Source of the DNA: Planctomycetales bacterium 71-10
GTDB taxonomy: Bacteria > Planctomycetota > Planctomycetia > Isosphaerales > Isosphaeraceae
Assembly: GCA_001898385.1 (NCBI GenBank)
Contig: MKTT01000078.1
Location: forward strand, 1-64,000
DNA: 64,000 nucleotides
Direction of reading: 5' to 3'
In this document: positions 45,231 through 54,110 of the stretch, one piece after another
Layout: the number at the start of each line of letters is the position of its first letter
How positions within the stretch are numbered: the first letter of the stretch is position 1
The notes under the pieces: model-generated
The model's database searches: none
Told to the model about the DNA's origin: nothing
The model's input: only the letters and a program-made list of their open reading frames with translations
Position numbers and translations under genes: made by a program

Positions 45231-46082
45231 ATGGACGACGAGCCGAAGGCGGAAGTCCGGACCACGCGGCGCAAGTTCTGGAAGCGCGCCGCGATCGCCG
45301 CGACGGGGGCGGCCCTGGCCGGGGCCGCGTACCCGCTGCTGGAGGCCAAATGGTGCCGGCTCACGCGCCGGACCATCCGGGTCCCCCGGCTCCCGGCGTC
45401 GTTCCGGGGCCTGTCGGTGGCGTTCCTCAGCGACCTGCACCACGGCCCTTACGTCGGGCTCGGCTACATCCAACACGCGATCGACTGGACGAACGCCCTG
45501 CGGCCGGACCTGGTCCTGCTGGGGGGCGATTACGTCTCCAAGAGCCCGCGCTACATCGGCCCGGTCTGCGAGGCGATGGCGAGGCTCCGCGCCCCGCTGG
45601 GCCGGTTCGCGACGCTGGGGAATCACGACAACTGGGAGAGCGGCGCCGCCTGCCGATCCGAGCTCGACCGCGCCGGGCTGGAGCTGCTGGACAACCGCGG
45701 CGTCTGGCTGCGCCGCGGCGGCGACCGCCTCCGCATCGCCGGCGTGGCCGACATGTGGACCGAGGTCCCCGACGTCGCCCTGGCCCTGGGAGACGCCCAC
45801 GAGGGCGACGCCTCCATCGTCGTCTCCCACAACCCGGACTACGCCGAGCACGGCCGGGATCCGCGGGTCTCGCTGATGCTCAGCGGCCACACCCACGGCG
45901 GCCAGGTGGTCGTCCCGGGCGTCGGCGCGATGGTACTCCCCTCCAAATTCGGCCGCAAGTACGCCGGCGGCCTGGCGAAAGGCCCGGCCTACCCCGTCTT
46001 CGTCGGCCGCGGCGTCGGCACCAGCGGCCCCCCCGTCCGCTTCTACTGCCGACCCGAGATCGTCCTGCTGACGCTGGTTTGA
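45231..46082 (+). CDS. membrane-anchored metallophosphoesterase
   Basis: The 283-residue protein has a Tat-like N-terminus (TTRRKFWKRAAIAATGAALA) that may serve as signal or anchor, then a calcineurin-like phosphoesterase domain: FLSDLHHGPYVG, LLGGDYVSKSP, ATLGNHDNWES, IVVSHNPDYAEH and LSGHTHGGQVV, giving the five metal-binding motifs. Relatives of the YkuE/YaeI type act on lipid- or membrane-linked phosphodiesters. ATG 45231 is preceded by GAGGG. It is divergent from larE and convergent with the sigma-fusion gene. Confidence 0.85.
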   Translation: MDDEPKAEVRTTRRKFWKRAAIAATGAALAGAAYPLLEAKWCRLTRRTIRVPRLPASFRGLSVAFLSDLHHGPYVGLGYIQHAIDWTNALRPDLVLLGGDYVSKSPRYIGPVCEAMARLRAPLGRFATLGNHDNWESGAACRSELDRAGLELLDNRGVWLRRGGDRLRIAGVADMWTEVPDVALALGDAHEGDASIVVSHNPDYAEHGRDPRVSLMLSGHTHGGQVVVPGVGAMVLPSKFGRKYAGGLAKGPAYPVFVGRGVGTSGPPVRFYCRPEIVLLTLV

Positions 46083-46107
46083 GCCGCCCGCCGGCTGGCG
46101 GAACCTT

Positions 46108-46176
46108 GTAGGCTGGGTCGAGACCCAGCCCGCATGACGCGACGACTTCTCCGGGCTGGGTCTCGACCCAGCCTAC
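46108..46176. repeat. GGCTGGG palindrome pair, copy 2
   Basis: A perfect 24-bp inverted repeat (46108-46131 with 46153-46176). Each arm itself contains a near-palindrome, GGCTGGGTCGAGACCCAGCC at 46111-46130 and GGCTGGGTCTCGACCCAGCC at 46154-46173. It lies between the converging metallophosphoesterase and sigma-fusion genes, a place where a bidirectional terminator would be useful, though no T-tracts flank it. Confidence 0.85.
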
Positions 46177-46188
46177 GGGGACTCGTCC

Positions 46189-48327
46189 TCATCGCCCCTG
46201 GAACCGGACCTCGATCGGCCGGGGGTCGCGGGCCGCGGCGGTCGTCTCGACGGTCTCGATCAGTTCGCCGAATCGGACATCGATCCTGGCCGGCCCCTCG
46301 GGGAGCCCGACGACCGTGAATCGGCCGTCGGCGTCGGTCCAGGTCACGCGGGCCCGCGCGGAGAAGGCGTGGCCCGGTTCGACCTTGGCCCCTTCCAGGG
46401 GACGGCCGTCGGGGCCCAGGACTACGCCCGTCACCGAGCATCCCGGCCCCAGGACGATCGGCGGGACGGCGATCGGCCCGACAACCCCTTCGACGGGGAT
46501 CGGATCGGAGTCGACGCCGCCGAACCCGTCCTTCGCCACGATCAGGCGGATCGACTCGGGCGTCCTGTCCCTGACGCTGGCGGGGAGCTTGTCGAGCCGG
46601 AACCGCCCCCGGGCGTCGGTCGTCGCGGCGAAGGCGTCCCCTTCGCCCATCTGCGTGGTCGTGCCGCGGGTGTAAGCGGCCTCGACGCGGGCCCCGGCGA
46701 TCGCCCGACCGCCGCGGTCGACGATCGACCCGATGACGCTCGGCAACGTCTCCTTCACATCTTCGGGCAGGTCGACGCGGACCACGAGCCGGCCGCCGTC
46801 GATCTCCGGCCGAAACCGGCCGTCGGGGGCGGCTTCCACCATGGCCGAGCGGCCGTCGGCGTCGGTGATCCAGAAGCGGTCGAGCGTGCCGTCCAGTTTC
46901 GCGACGCTGCGAACGGCCTCGGGGCGGAAGCCCTCGTCCCAGCGGAGCGAGCATGGGATCTCTCGGCCTTGCGACTCGGTGGAACTCGCGATCAGCTTGG
47001 CCTCGCGACGTTTCCGCGGGATGCCGAGCCTCGCGAGGCCGTCGGCGTCCGATTCGGTGTATACGGGGCGTTCATCGTCCGCGGGAGGATTCAGCAAGAC
47101 GTAGCCCCGGCCGGGGAGGCGACCGCCCTGGGCGAGCCGGAAGTCCCAGGCCACGCCCCGCTCGACCTGGTAGTCCGTGCGGATCGTGGGCCGGTCGTTC
47201 GAGAGGGTCATGGGTCGCCCGACGAAAGGCGGTATGTTCGGGAGCCAGCACCCGGGCGGCGGGATGAATGACGCGAAGTCGACATGCCCCGGAGGCAGGT
47301 CCAGGGTGTACGTCCCATCGGCGCCCGATCGGGTCGACTTGACCGTCGGCTTCCCGGTCGCCGGGTCGCGCGTCAGCGCCTGAACCGTCGCGCCGGCCAT
47401 CGGCCGGCCCTGCTCGTCGACGACCCTCCCGGTCACCTGATACCGGCCGGGCTTCTCCTCTGTCGCCGGCGGCGGTTCGTCGTGGGATGCGGCGGCGTTC
47501 CATCCCCAGGCGCCGGCGGCCAGGGCGAGGAAGGTGGCGGAGAGGCGGGCGAAGCGTCGGATCTTCATGGTCGTCAGGGCTCCTCGCGCGAGCGACAGGA
47601 TGGAAGCCGGGACGCCGGCCCCGAGGGTCGGCGCGACGAGCGAAGCCAGGCGGGCGGCCGAGGCGGCCAGGGGCGGCGGGACGGCCGGGTCGGGGACGCG
47701 GGCCAGGGCCCAGGCCCCGCAGACGCCGCGGCCTTCCAGGCTCCTCCGCAGCCGCTCGCGGGCCCGTCGCAGCCGGGTGCTGAGCGTCCCCAGGGGGCAG
47801 CCCAGCCGGCTCGCGGCGGCCTCGTAGGTCAGGCCCTGGAGATGGCAGAGGACCACTGCGTCGCGATACCGCGCGGGGAGGCGGTCGACCTCCTCCATCA
47901 GCATCGCGACGGCGTCGTCGGCCTCGGGGGGGTCGGACGACGCCGGCCGCAGCCCGGCCGCGCGACGTTCCGAGGCCCGTCGACGCGCGGCGTCGGCCCC
48001 GGCCCTGGCGGCCAGCCGCCGGGCGACGCCGAACAACCACGGCCCGAGCGCGTCGCGGTCCCGGACGCTCGACGCGCGGCACGCCAGGACCAGGAACGTC
48101 GCCTGGAAGGCGTCCTCCGCGTCGGCCTCCGACCCGGCGACCGCCCGGCAGACGTCCAGCACCATCGCCGCATGCCGCGCCACGACGGCCTCGAACGCCG
48201 CCGCCGACGCCTCGCCCCGCCCGAGGAACGCCCCCAGCAGCTCGGCGTCGCCGAGCCCCCCGAGTGCCCCCCCGTCGCACAGCGCCTGCATCGAGCGGAG
48301 CCACCCGCCCCGTCCGCCCCTCGTCAT
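46189..48327 (-). CDS. ECF sigma factor fused to membrane helix and carboxypeptidase-regulatory domains, second copy
   Basis: The 712-residue protein has sigma region 2 (ADAEDAFQATFLVLACRASS) and region 4 (LTYEAAASRLGCPLGTLSTR) within the first 185 residues, a hydrophobic segment near 255-270 (ARLSATFLALAAGAWGW), and then CarboxypepD_reg-like repeats (VTGRVVDEQGRPMAGATVQA, IGSIVDRGGRAIAGARVEA, VTGVVLGPDGRPLEGAKV). The layout equals that of the gene at 12.9 kb with fewer repeats. ATG 48327 has a GGGAGGGGGGG stretch upstream; an ATG 11 codons earlier is possible. Target promoters and the signal sensed are unknown. Confidence 0.8.
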   Translation of the reverse strand: MTRGGRGGWLRSMQALCDGGALGGLGDAELLGAFLGRGEASAAAFEAVVARHAAMVLDVCRAVAGSEADAEDAFQATFLVLACRASSVRDRDALGPWLFGVARRLAARAGADAARRRASERRAAGLRPASSDPPEADDAVAMLMEEVDRLPARYRDAVVLCHLQGLTYEAAASRLGCPLGTLSTRLRRARERLRRSLEGRGVCGAWALARVPDPAVPPPLAASAARLASLVAPTLGAGVPASILSLARGALTTMKIRRFARLSATFLALAAGAWGWNAAASHDEPPPATEEKPGRYQVTGRVVDEQGRPMAGATVQALTRDPATGKPTVKSTRSGADGTYTLDLPPGHVDFASFIPPPGCWLPNIPPFVGRPMTLSNDRPTIRTDYQVERGVAWDFRLAQGGRLPGRGYVLLNPPADDERPVYTESDADGLARLGIPRKRREAKLIASSTESQGREIPCSLRWDEGFRPEAVRSVAKLDGTLDRFWITDADGRSAMVEAAPDGRFRPEIDGGRLVVRVDLPEDVKETLPSVIGSIVDRGGRAIAGARVEAAYTRGTTTQMGEGDAFAATTDARGRFRLDKLPASVRDRTPESIRLIVAKDGFGGVDSDPIPVEGVVGPIAVPPIVLGPGCSVTGVVLGPDGRPLEGAKVEPGHAFSARARVTWTDADGRFTVVGLPEGPARIDVRFGELIETVETTAAARDPRPIEVRFQGR

Positions 48328-48453
48328 CCCGCCCCCCCTCCCGGATCGTTCGTCCCCCATAGTGCCGCGGGACGCCCCGGCGCATTCGGGGGCGTCGGGA
48401 TTTCGAACGGAATTTTCGCGGAAACCTGGAATCCCGAGGCATGGCCCGCGGAC

Positions 48454-48482
48454 TGTATCCGATGGCGGACGTTCCTTGACAA
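48454..48482 (-). promoter_or_regulatory. candidate promoter for the sigma-fusion gene
   Basis: On the minus strand TTGTCA (complement of 48477-48482, five of six matches to the -35 consensus) is followed after 17 bases by GATACA (complement of 48454-48459, three of six to the -10). Transcription would begin about 120 bp before the sigma gene. Plausible by spacing only. Confidence 0.3.
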
Positions 48483-49066
48483 CCCGACAGGATCGAGACG
48501 AAGAGGCGGCCCTGGTGGGGGTCACGTCGTCACGGGCGCTCGCGCCATGAGGCCGCGGGATCGACCGTTCCATGATCGGCCAGGCGCGGCGAAGGTCCAT
48601 CGGCCGGGCCCCGGGATGCCCTCCGGATCGCGAAATTTTCAGACAGTCCTCGCCAATCACCACCGAGGCGTGGCTCAACCGGCGGGTGGACATGGCATGA
48701 CGTCGGATCCCACCACCGGCCCGCCGAGGGATCCCGGACCACCCTCTCGGCAAGCCTTCCGTCGACAAGCCGGTGGTGATTCGCGAGGAGTCTCAATTTT
48801 CATCACGACTTCGACGTTCAAAGCCAAATCCGAGGCCGGATTTTCAACCCCAAGCTGCTTTCAAATATAGCATTTGCGTCGTCCTCATCTTCCTGGGGCC
48901 GCGCGCGTTCGGACCCAAACGGAGCCGAGTCGAAGCCAGCTCCAGGGGCGATCGGCCGGGACCCCCGGTGTAGAATCGGGAGCCGGGCGGGACGTCGAGC
49001 GGCGCGGACGGGCCGCGGCACCATTCGCGGCGGCGACCCGCGGGGGGACCTCGCGCCCCGGTCGCG
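48483..49066. other. long intergenic region, no gene seen
   Basis: Between the sigma-fusion and SUMF1-like genes I find no frame with a recognisable product. The part from 48790 to 48880 is AT-richer than average and includes TTTCAAATATAGCATTTGCG. It may hold regulatory DNA or a decayed gene, but nothing specific can be claimed. Confidence 0.4.
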
Positions 49067-49933
49067 CTATCTCTTCACCGCCACGACCCTGAACCCGATA
49101 TGGTCGTAGCCTCGCTCGGGCTCGAACCGAAGGCGGCAGGCCGAGCGGCAGGGCCAGCCGTCGTCGTCCCAGGCGCCGCCCCGCCGCGACCGCGAGATCG
49201 TGCCGTCGCGATTCCTGGGCGTGGTCGAGATCGCGGAGGACAGGTCCGGGTCGTCGCCGCCCGGGAGCGTCGGGTGGTACCAGTCGCGACACCACTCGAA
49301 CGTATTGCCGTGCATGTCGTGGACGCCCCAGGCGTTCGGCGGGTAGCTGCCGACCGGGGCCGCCTTGCCGAGCCGCGGGCCTTCGTCGAGCCCGCCGTTG
49401 TACGGCTCGCCTTGGAAGTTCGCCTGCGTGCGGCCGAGCGAGTCGCCGAACGCGGTGGCCGTGGTCGTCCCGGCCCGGCAGGCGTATTCCCACTGGGCTT
49501 CGGTGGGGAGGCGGAACTCCCAGCCGGCGGGCAGCTCGCCGGCCTCGATCGCCAGCTCGGTCAGCCTGCGGCAGAAGTCCTCGGCCTGGATATAGGTGAC
49601 GTCGCCGACCGGGAGGTCGTCGCCCGCCGGCAGCTCGGCCGTCGGCCTGCCCGGCAGCTCGCCGACGATCCGCCTCCAGTCGGCCTGCGTCACCTCGAAT
49701 TTGCCGACCCAGAAGCCCTGGGTGATCCTCACCGCGACCTGGCCCTCGTCGGAGCGATGCCCGGGTTCGGTCGCCGGGCTGCCCATGGTGAACCGCCCCG
49801 GCGGGCACCAGCAGAGCCTGACGCCCCGGATCGGGCGTTCGTCGCCGGGTCCCGCGCCTTCGAAGGGGGCCTGCCGGGCGATCGCCGGCGCCGCCGTCAG
49901 GGCGAGGAGGAGCAAGGCCGGGAATGGTGACAT
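49067..49933 (-). CDS. SUMF1/FGE-sulfatase domain protein
   Basis: The 288-residue secreted protein has a signal peptide (LLLLALTAAPAIARQ) and the formylglycine-generating-enzyme fold: PPGRFTMGSPATEPG, FWVGKFEVTQADWRRIVGEL, RLPTEAQWEYACRAGTTTAT, WGVHDMHGNTFEWCRDWY and a closing RRGGAW with a later GFRVVAVKR. WPCRSACRLRF contains two Cys near the place of the FGE active pair, but many family members are not true FGEs and bind other ligands or modify peptides. It cannot be assigned to the sulfatase at 18 kb on position alone. Confidence 0.75.
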   Translation of the reverse strand: MSPFPALLLLALTAAPAIARQAPFEGAGPGDERPIRGVRLCWCPPGRFTMGSPATEPGHRSDEGQVAVRITQGFWVGKFEVTQADWRRIVGELPGRPTAELPAGDDLPVGDVTYIQAEDFCRRLTELAIEAGELPAGWEFRLPTEAQWEYACRAGTTTATAFGDSLGRTQANFQGEPYNGGLDEGPRLGKAAPVGSYPPNAWGVHDMHGNTFEWCRDWYHPTLPGGDDPDLSSAISTTPRNRDGTISRSRRGGAWDDDGWPCRSACRLRFEPERGYDHIGFRVVAVKR

Positions 49934-50122
49934 GGGGACTCCGGTCGACGTTCGACGAAGAGGTCGCTTCCGCGAACCGACGGTCCCGCCATCATGCCGC
50001 GCACGCCGACGCGGCCCAACCCACGGTCGACGACTTTTCGAGCATCCCGCCTCGACGTCCCCGCCCCGCGGGGCGGGGACGTCGGCGGCGACCCTCCTGG
50101 GCGAAGGCGCGGGGGTTTCGCC

Positions 50123-52753
50123 TCACTCGGCGGCCTGGAGCTTCACGAGGCCCAAGTCGATGTACTGGCCGCCCTGGGTCTGGCGGCAGTGGACGGCGAC
50201 GACGTTCTTGCCCGGCTTGAGGGCCTTGAGGGCCTCGGGGCTGATGCGGAAGGGGCGGTACTCGCTGGTGTAGCCGCCGAGGCGGGCGGCGAGGACGCCG
50301 TTGATGTAGACCTGGGCGTCCTCGTCGTGGTGGACGTAGAGCCGCAGCTCGTCGCCGGCCTTCACGGCGGCCTCGGGGACGTCGATCTCGCGGCGGAGCC
50401 AGATGGCGGGGCCGTCCCAGACGGTGCGGACCTCGGCGCCGGGCGTCCCCTTCGTGCCGAAGCCGGCCTCGCCGGACTTCCACGTCCGGTCGTCGTAGTC
50501 GGGGCTCGTCCACGCCCCCGGCGGCTGGGCGAGCGTGTACTTCCAGGCCGCGCCCGCGTCCTGCGACGTCGCCACCAGCGGCACGACCTTGCGCGGGACG
50601 GGCATCGGGGCCCAATCGTGGCCGAGCCCCTTGGCGTCGGCGCGGGCCAGCTCCAGGCAGCTGTTCCAGTACGGCAGGCCGTCGGTCAAGGCCCGGATGA
50701 ACACGCCGCCGATGACCGGCCGGGCCTTGAAGCCGGCGTGCTTGGCGCTGTCGGTCCAGTACCAGTCGGTGAACGGGACGCGGTCGGTCGTCTCGTTCAG
50801 CATCTTGTGGATCGGCCTGATGTACGACTCGAACGTCGCCCTGTCGGGCACGAGCGAGGCCGTCCAGACGATCCAGTCGGCCTTGGTGAACGCCCTGCGC
50901 GAGTCCAGCGGCAGGCCGTACTTGTTGAACTGCTTGGGGTAGAACGCCAGCTCCTTCGCGGCGACCTCGGGCGGGAAGATCTCCAGGCCGAGGATCTTGT
51001 CCCAGATCAGGTTGTACTTCTGGCTCCAGCTCTCCTGGGGGTCGAACGTCAGGCGGTAGTGGTCGCCGGCGTCGGCCATGGTCATCCACTTGCGGGCGAG
51101 GGCCCTGGCGTTCTCGGTGTAGTGCTTCGCCAGGTCGTCCTCGCCGCGCATGGCGGCCATGCGGCCGAACGCGGCCATGCCGAGGATCGCCTTGACGGAG
51201 AGGTTGGCGTTGCGGGCCAGGTGGCCGGAGAAGTCGTCGGTGCAGAGCTGGTTCGCCGGGTCGAAGCCGTCGCGCTCGCAGTACTCGGCCCACTTGGTCA
51301 GCGCAGGCCAGTACTTGCCGGCGAAGTCGGCGTTCTTCTCGACGTGGGCGATGGCGGCCATCATGAGCAGCATGTTGCCGCTCTCCTCCACCGGCATCTG
51401 GTTCTCCTCGGTGCGCTCGCCACCGCCGTAGACCTGGCCGTGGGCCACGGGATAGGTGCCGACGTCGTGGGGCGCGAACGGCCACGGCCAGCGCGGGGAG
51501 GACGAGTAGTCGAGCACCGGCACCAGCGACGCCTTCGCCAGGATCGGGCTGAACAGGAGCAGGTGCGGGAACTGCGGGTAGATGACGTCCACCGTCCCCG
51601 TGCAGCCGTTGGAGGAGTTCTCCTTGGAGAACCAGAGCGGCATCCCCTTGGAGTCGGCCGCGAGCGTCGCCCCGGCCAGCGACTGCCGGTGCGCCAGGGC
51701 GCCGATCTCGGCGTACTCCTTGCCGCCCAGGTCGGTCAGCACCTCGACGAGCCGTTTGTCGAAGCCGTCGCAGTAGGAATCGTACACATCCTTGCGCAGG
51801 TGGTGCTTGAGCAGGAGCGCCGTGAACGGCTGGGCCTTCCCCTTCCCCTGCTCGTCGAGGCGATGCTTCCAGTAGCCGACGAGCCACTCGTCCATGTAGT
51901 CGATGGCGTACTCGTCGTCGTAGGCGATCATGGCGAAGGTGGCGGCGGGCGTCCCGGGCCGGACGGTCCCCAGGGCGGTCGCCAGGGCCAGCGCGGGCGA
52001 GCCGTCCTCGACCTTGCGGGGCATGGCGGCGTCGTCCTGCGCGGGGAGGCCGCCGTCCTTCGCGAAGGTCTCGGCGAGCGTCCTCGCGGGAGCGGCGGCG
52101 AAGACGGTGCGGGGCTGGCCCGAGGCCAGGTACAGCGAGCCCCAGTCGATCCGCGTGCCGTCGCCGCGGCGCTCCAGGATGGGCTGGGCCTGCGACCCGA
52201 TCTTGACCGCCTTCAGGGCGCCCAGCTCCTCGCGGCCCCAGACGACCGCCTGGTCGGGCGTGTGGACGGCCAGGTGGCCCGTCGCCCCCAGGAAGACCGA
52301 CGCCTCGTGCGGCTTGCCGTCGCGCGACTCCACCTTCCAGGCGACGTACGTCACCGGGCTGGAGAGCATGTCCAGGTTGTACGGCACGGCCAGGCCCAGG
52401 AACGTCAGCTCGACGGCCGCGGCCTCGTTCTGGAACCGGTAGATCGTCCGCGTCGGCCGGACCTCCACCGAGACCTGCTCCAGCGCCGGGACGTCCTTGG
52501 GCTCGGGGCCCATGATGCGGTAGGCCTTGCCGTCGATCCGGACCAGGCCGGTGAGCGGATTCGGCTCGCCCGTCCAGTGCCGGGTGGCGTCGTCGGTCAG
52601 CCTGTCGGCGCTCGACCAGACGCTGAAGTACGGGTCGTGGGCGATCAGCGGGACCGACGGCGGCCGGAACGCCCGGGGCTCCTCGGCCGTCGCGGCGCGG
52701 GCGGACAGGGTCAGCGCAAGGGCGACCCCGAAGGCCCGAGAAAGGTTCAACAT
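50123..52753 (-). CDS. DUF4965/glutaminase-like secreted protein with C-terminal sugar-binding-like domain
   Basis: The 876-residue protein has a signal peptide ([20 protein letters not shown]) and the glutaminase A-like layout known from fungi and bacteria: a beta-rich N-terminal domain ([23 protein letters not shown]5127-like) and a central helical toroid (DUF4965/DUF1793-like) with [20 protein letters not shown] and TRPLHKMLNE-type segments. The last 150 residues look like a galactose-binding jelly roll ([35 protein letters not shown]). The activity (glutaminase or glycosidase) is uncertain. ATG 52753 is chosen; GAGG eight bases before it supports the start. Confidence 0.7.
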   Translation of the reverse strand: MLNLSRAFGVALALTLSARAATAEEPRAFRPPSVPLIAHDPYFSVWSSADRLTDDATRHWTGEPNPLTGLVRIDGKAYRIMGPEPKDVPALEQVSVEVRPTRTIYRFQNEAAAVELTFLGLAVPYNLDMLSSPVTYVAWKVESRDGKPHEASVFLGATGHLAVHTPDQAVVWGREELGALKAVKIGSQAQPILERRGDGTRIDWGSLYLASGQPRTVFAAAPARTLAETFAKDGGLPAQDDAAMPRKVEDGSPALALATALGTVRPGTPAATFAMIAYDDEYAIDYMDEWLVGYWKHRLDEQGKGKAQPFTALLLKHHLRKDVYDSYCDGFDKRLVEVLTDLGGKEYAEIGALAHRQSLAGATLAADSKGMPLWFSKENSSNGCTGTVDVIYPQFPHLLLFSPILAKASLVPVLDYSSSPRWPWPFAPHDVGTYPVAHGQVYGGGERTEENQMPVEESGNMLLMMAAIAHVEKNADFAGKYWPALTKWAEYCERDGFDPANQLCTDDFSGHLARNANLSVKAILGMAAFGRMAAMRGEDDLAKHYTENARALARKWMTMADAGDHYRLTFDPQESWSQKYNLIWDKILGLEIFPPEVAAKELAFYPKQFNKYGLPLDSRRAFTKADWIVWTASLVPDRATFESYIRPIHKMLNETTDRVPFTDWYWTDSAKHAGFKARPVIGGVFIRALTDGLPYWNSCLELARADAKGLGHDWAPMPVPRKVVPLVATSQDAGAAWKYTLAQPPGAWTSPDYDDRTWKSGEAGFGTKGTPGAEVRTVWDGPAIWLRREIDVPEAAVKAGDELRLYVHHDEDAQVYINGVLAARLGGYTSEYRPFRISPEALKALKPGKNVVAVHCRQTQGGQYIDLGLVKLQAAE

Positions 52754-52929
52754 TTCCATATCCTCGCAGAAGTGGCTCGAAGCCGGGTGAGAACTCCGAT
52801 GATAAACCTCGGGGACGCCCCGCACCATCCCCGCGGGGCTTTCCGGCTTCCCTCGGCGCGGGCGGGGGCCTAAGCTGATGGGAGACGTCCTCTCACGCCG
52901 TCACGCTCCGTCGGGCAAGGCTCCGCACC

Positions 52930-53829
52930 ATGATCTCCAAGAAGACGGCCGCCCTCGCGGCGGCGCTGGCGACGGTCCTGGGCGCCTCGGCCGCCGCGAT
53001 GCAGGACAAGCCCGGCGACGCCGGCAAGGACCCGCAGGTCGGCCGGGCGTTCCGCGTCCCGTACCGGCTGACCGACACGAACCACTTCCTCGTCCGCGTC
53101 CGCGTGAACGGCAAAGGGCCGTTCAACTTCCTCGTCGACTCCGGTGCCCCCGCGCTCTACGTCGCGACCGAGACCGCGAAGAAGATCGGCATCGCCCCGC
53201 CCGAGGCCGGCTTCTGGACGCCGATCGACCTGCTGGAGATCGAGGGCGGGGCGAAGCTGGAGAAGGTCAAGGGCCGCGTGGAGGACCCGTTCCAGCTCGT
53301 CGGCATGAACGCGCTGGGGCTGCCGGGGGCGTCGATCGACGGCATCCTCGGGTTCACGATCCTGGCCCGGTTCAAGTTGGACATCGACCTGACGCGCGAC
53401 CGGATGACCTGGACCCGGCTCGACTTCGCCCCGCCCGACCCGCCCGTCCCGGCCGACGTCGACCGCAAGAACCCGCCGATCGAGATGCAGATGATGAACG
53501 CCCTGGGCCCGGTCGCGAAGGGCCTGGCGTTCCTGATCGGCAAGCAGCCGGAGGACGAGCTGGCCCCGCGCGGGTTCCTCGGCCTGGAGTGGGCCGAGGG
53601 GGATGACAAGGCCGTGACGATCCGCCGCGTCCTCGCCGACTCCCCCGCCGCCGCGGCCGGCCTCCAGGGCGGCGACGTCCTCGCCCGCGTCGACGGCAAG
53701 CCGGTCGACGGCCTCAAGGCGGCCCGCGACGCCCTCGCCGGCCTGCGCCGCGGCGACGCCGTCGAGCTGGTCGTGAAGCGCGGCGGCGAGGAGAAGGCGT
53801 TCCAGGTCGTCGCCGGGGAGGGGCTGTAA
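52930..53829 (+). CDS. secreted retropepsin-like aspartic protease with PDZ domain, copy 1
   Basis: The 299-residue protein has a signal peptide (ALAAALATVLGASAAAM) and a retropepsin-like domain with the active-site motif D70SG in NFLVDSGAPALYVATETAK, and the hydrophobic strand IDGILGFTILARFKLDIDL. The C-terminal 95 residues form a PDZ domain (GFLGLEWAEG, DSPAAAAGLQGGDVLARVDG). Single-chain retropepsins act as dimers, cutting peptides in the envelope. A sister gene follows after an intervening palindromic repeat. Confidence 0.75.
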   Translation: MISKKTAALAAALATVLGASAAAMQDKPGDAGKDPQVGRAFRVPYRLTDTNHFLVRVRVNGKGPFNFLVDSGAPALYVATETAKKIGIAPPEAGFWTPIDLLEIEGGAKLEKVKGRVEDPFQLVGMNALGLPGASIDGILGFTILARFKLDIDLTRDRMTWTRLDFAPPDPPVPADVDRKNPPIEMQMMNALGPVAKGLAFLIGKQPEDELAPRGFLGLEWAEGDDKAVTIRRVLADSPAAAAGLQGGDVLARVDGKPVDGLKAARDALAGLRRGDAVELVVKRGGEEKAFQVVAGEGL

Positions 53830-53877
53830 CCGATGAACGAGGTCGTGCCTTCGGGGCTTGACGTTCGGTGCTCGGCG

Positions 53878-54056
53878 TCTTCCCCCCTCGCGGGGGAAGA
53901 CAGACCCCGAAGGGGTCAGATGAGGGGGACGCGAAGCACAAGCGCCGTCGGGATTCGACGGCCCGTCCGGCCCGCTCGGGATCTCGACGGCCCTCTGGCG
54001 CGTCGTCCCCCTCATCCGGCCCTTCGGGCCACCTTCCCCCGCGAGGGGGGAAGGAC
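53878..54056. repeat. MITE-like palindromic repeat, copy 3
   Basis: The left arm (53878-53930) reads TCTTCCCCCCTCGCGGGGGA with ACAGACCCCGAAGGGGTCAG and ATGAGGGGGAC. The right arm (54004-54056) reads GTCCCCCTCATCCGGCCCTT, CGGGCCACCTTCC and CGCGAGGGGGGAAGGA. Arm identities are exchanged relative to copy 2: ACCCC here on the left, GGCCC on the right. The centre includes GCCGTCGGGATTCGACGGC, a short hairpin shared with copy 2. It separates the two retropepsin genes. Confidence 0.85.
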
Positions 54057-54110
54057 GTCGGGATGCCGCCTCTCCTCCGACGCGTCCCGCCAAAATCCCA
54101 AGGTCCACCC

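Noticed and set aside
48360-48880. Possible small plus-strand gene between sigma-fusion and SUMF1-like genes
   Set aside because: Frames there mostly run antisense from the sigma gene or have no ribosome binding site, no domain and odd composition. Treated as non-coding.
18004-49933. Sulfatase and its maturation enzyme as a functional pair
   Set aside because: The SUMF1-like gene is 30 kb away, is secreted, and belongs to a family with many non-FGE members, so pairing cannot be supported.
49994-52873. 959-codon plus-strand frame opposite the glutaminase-like gene
   Set aside because: Same reason: low-complexity antisense translation, while the minus-strand protein has a signal peptide and known domains.
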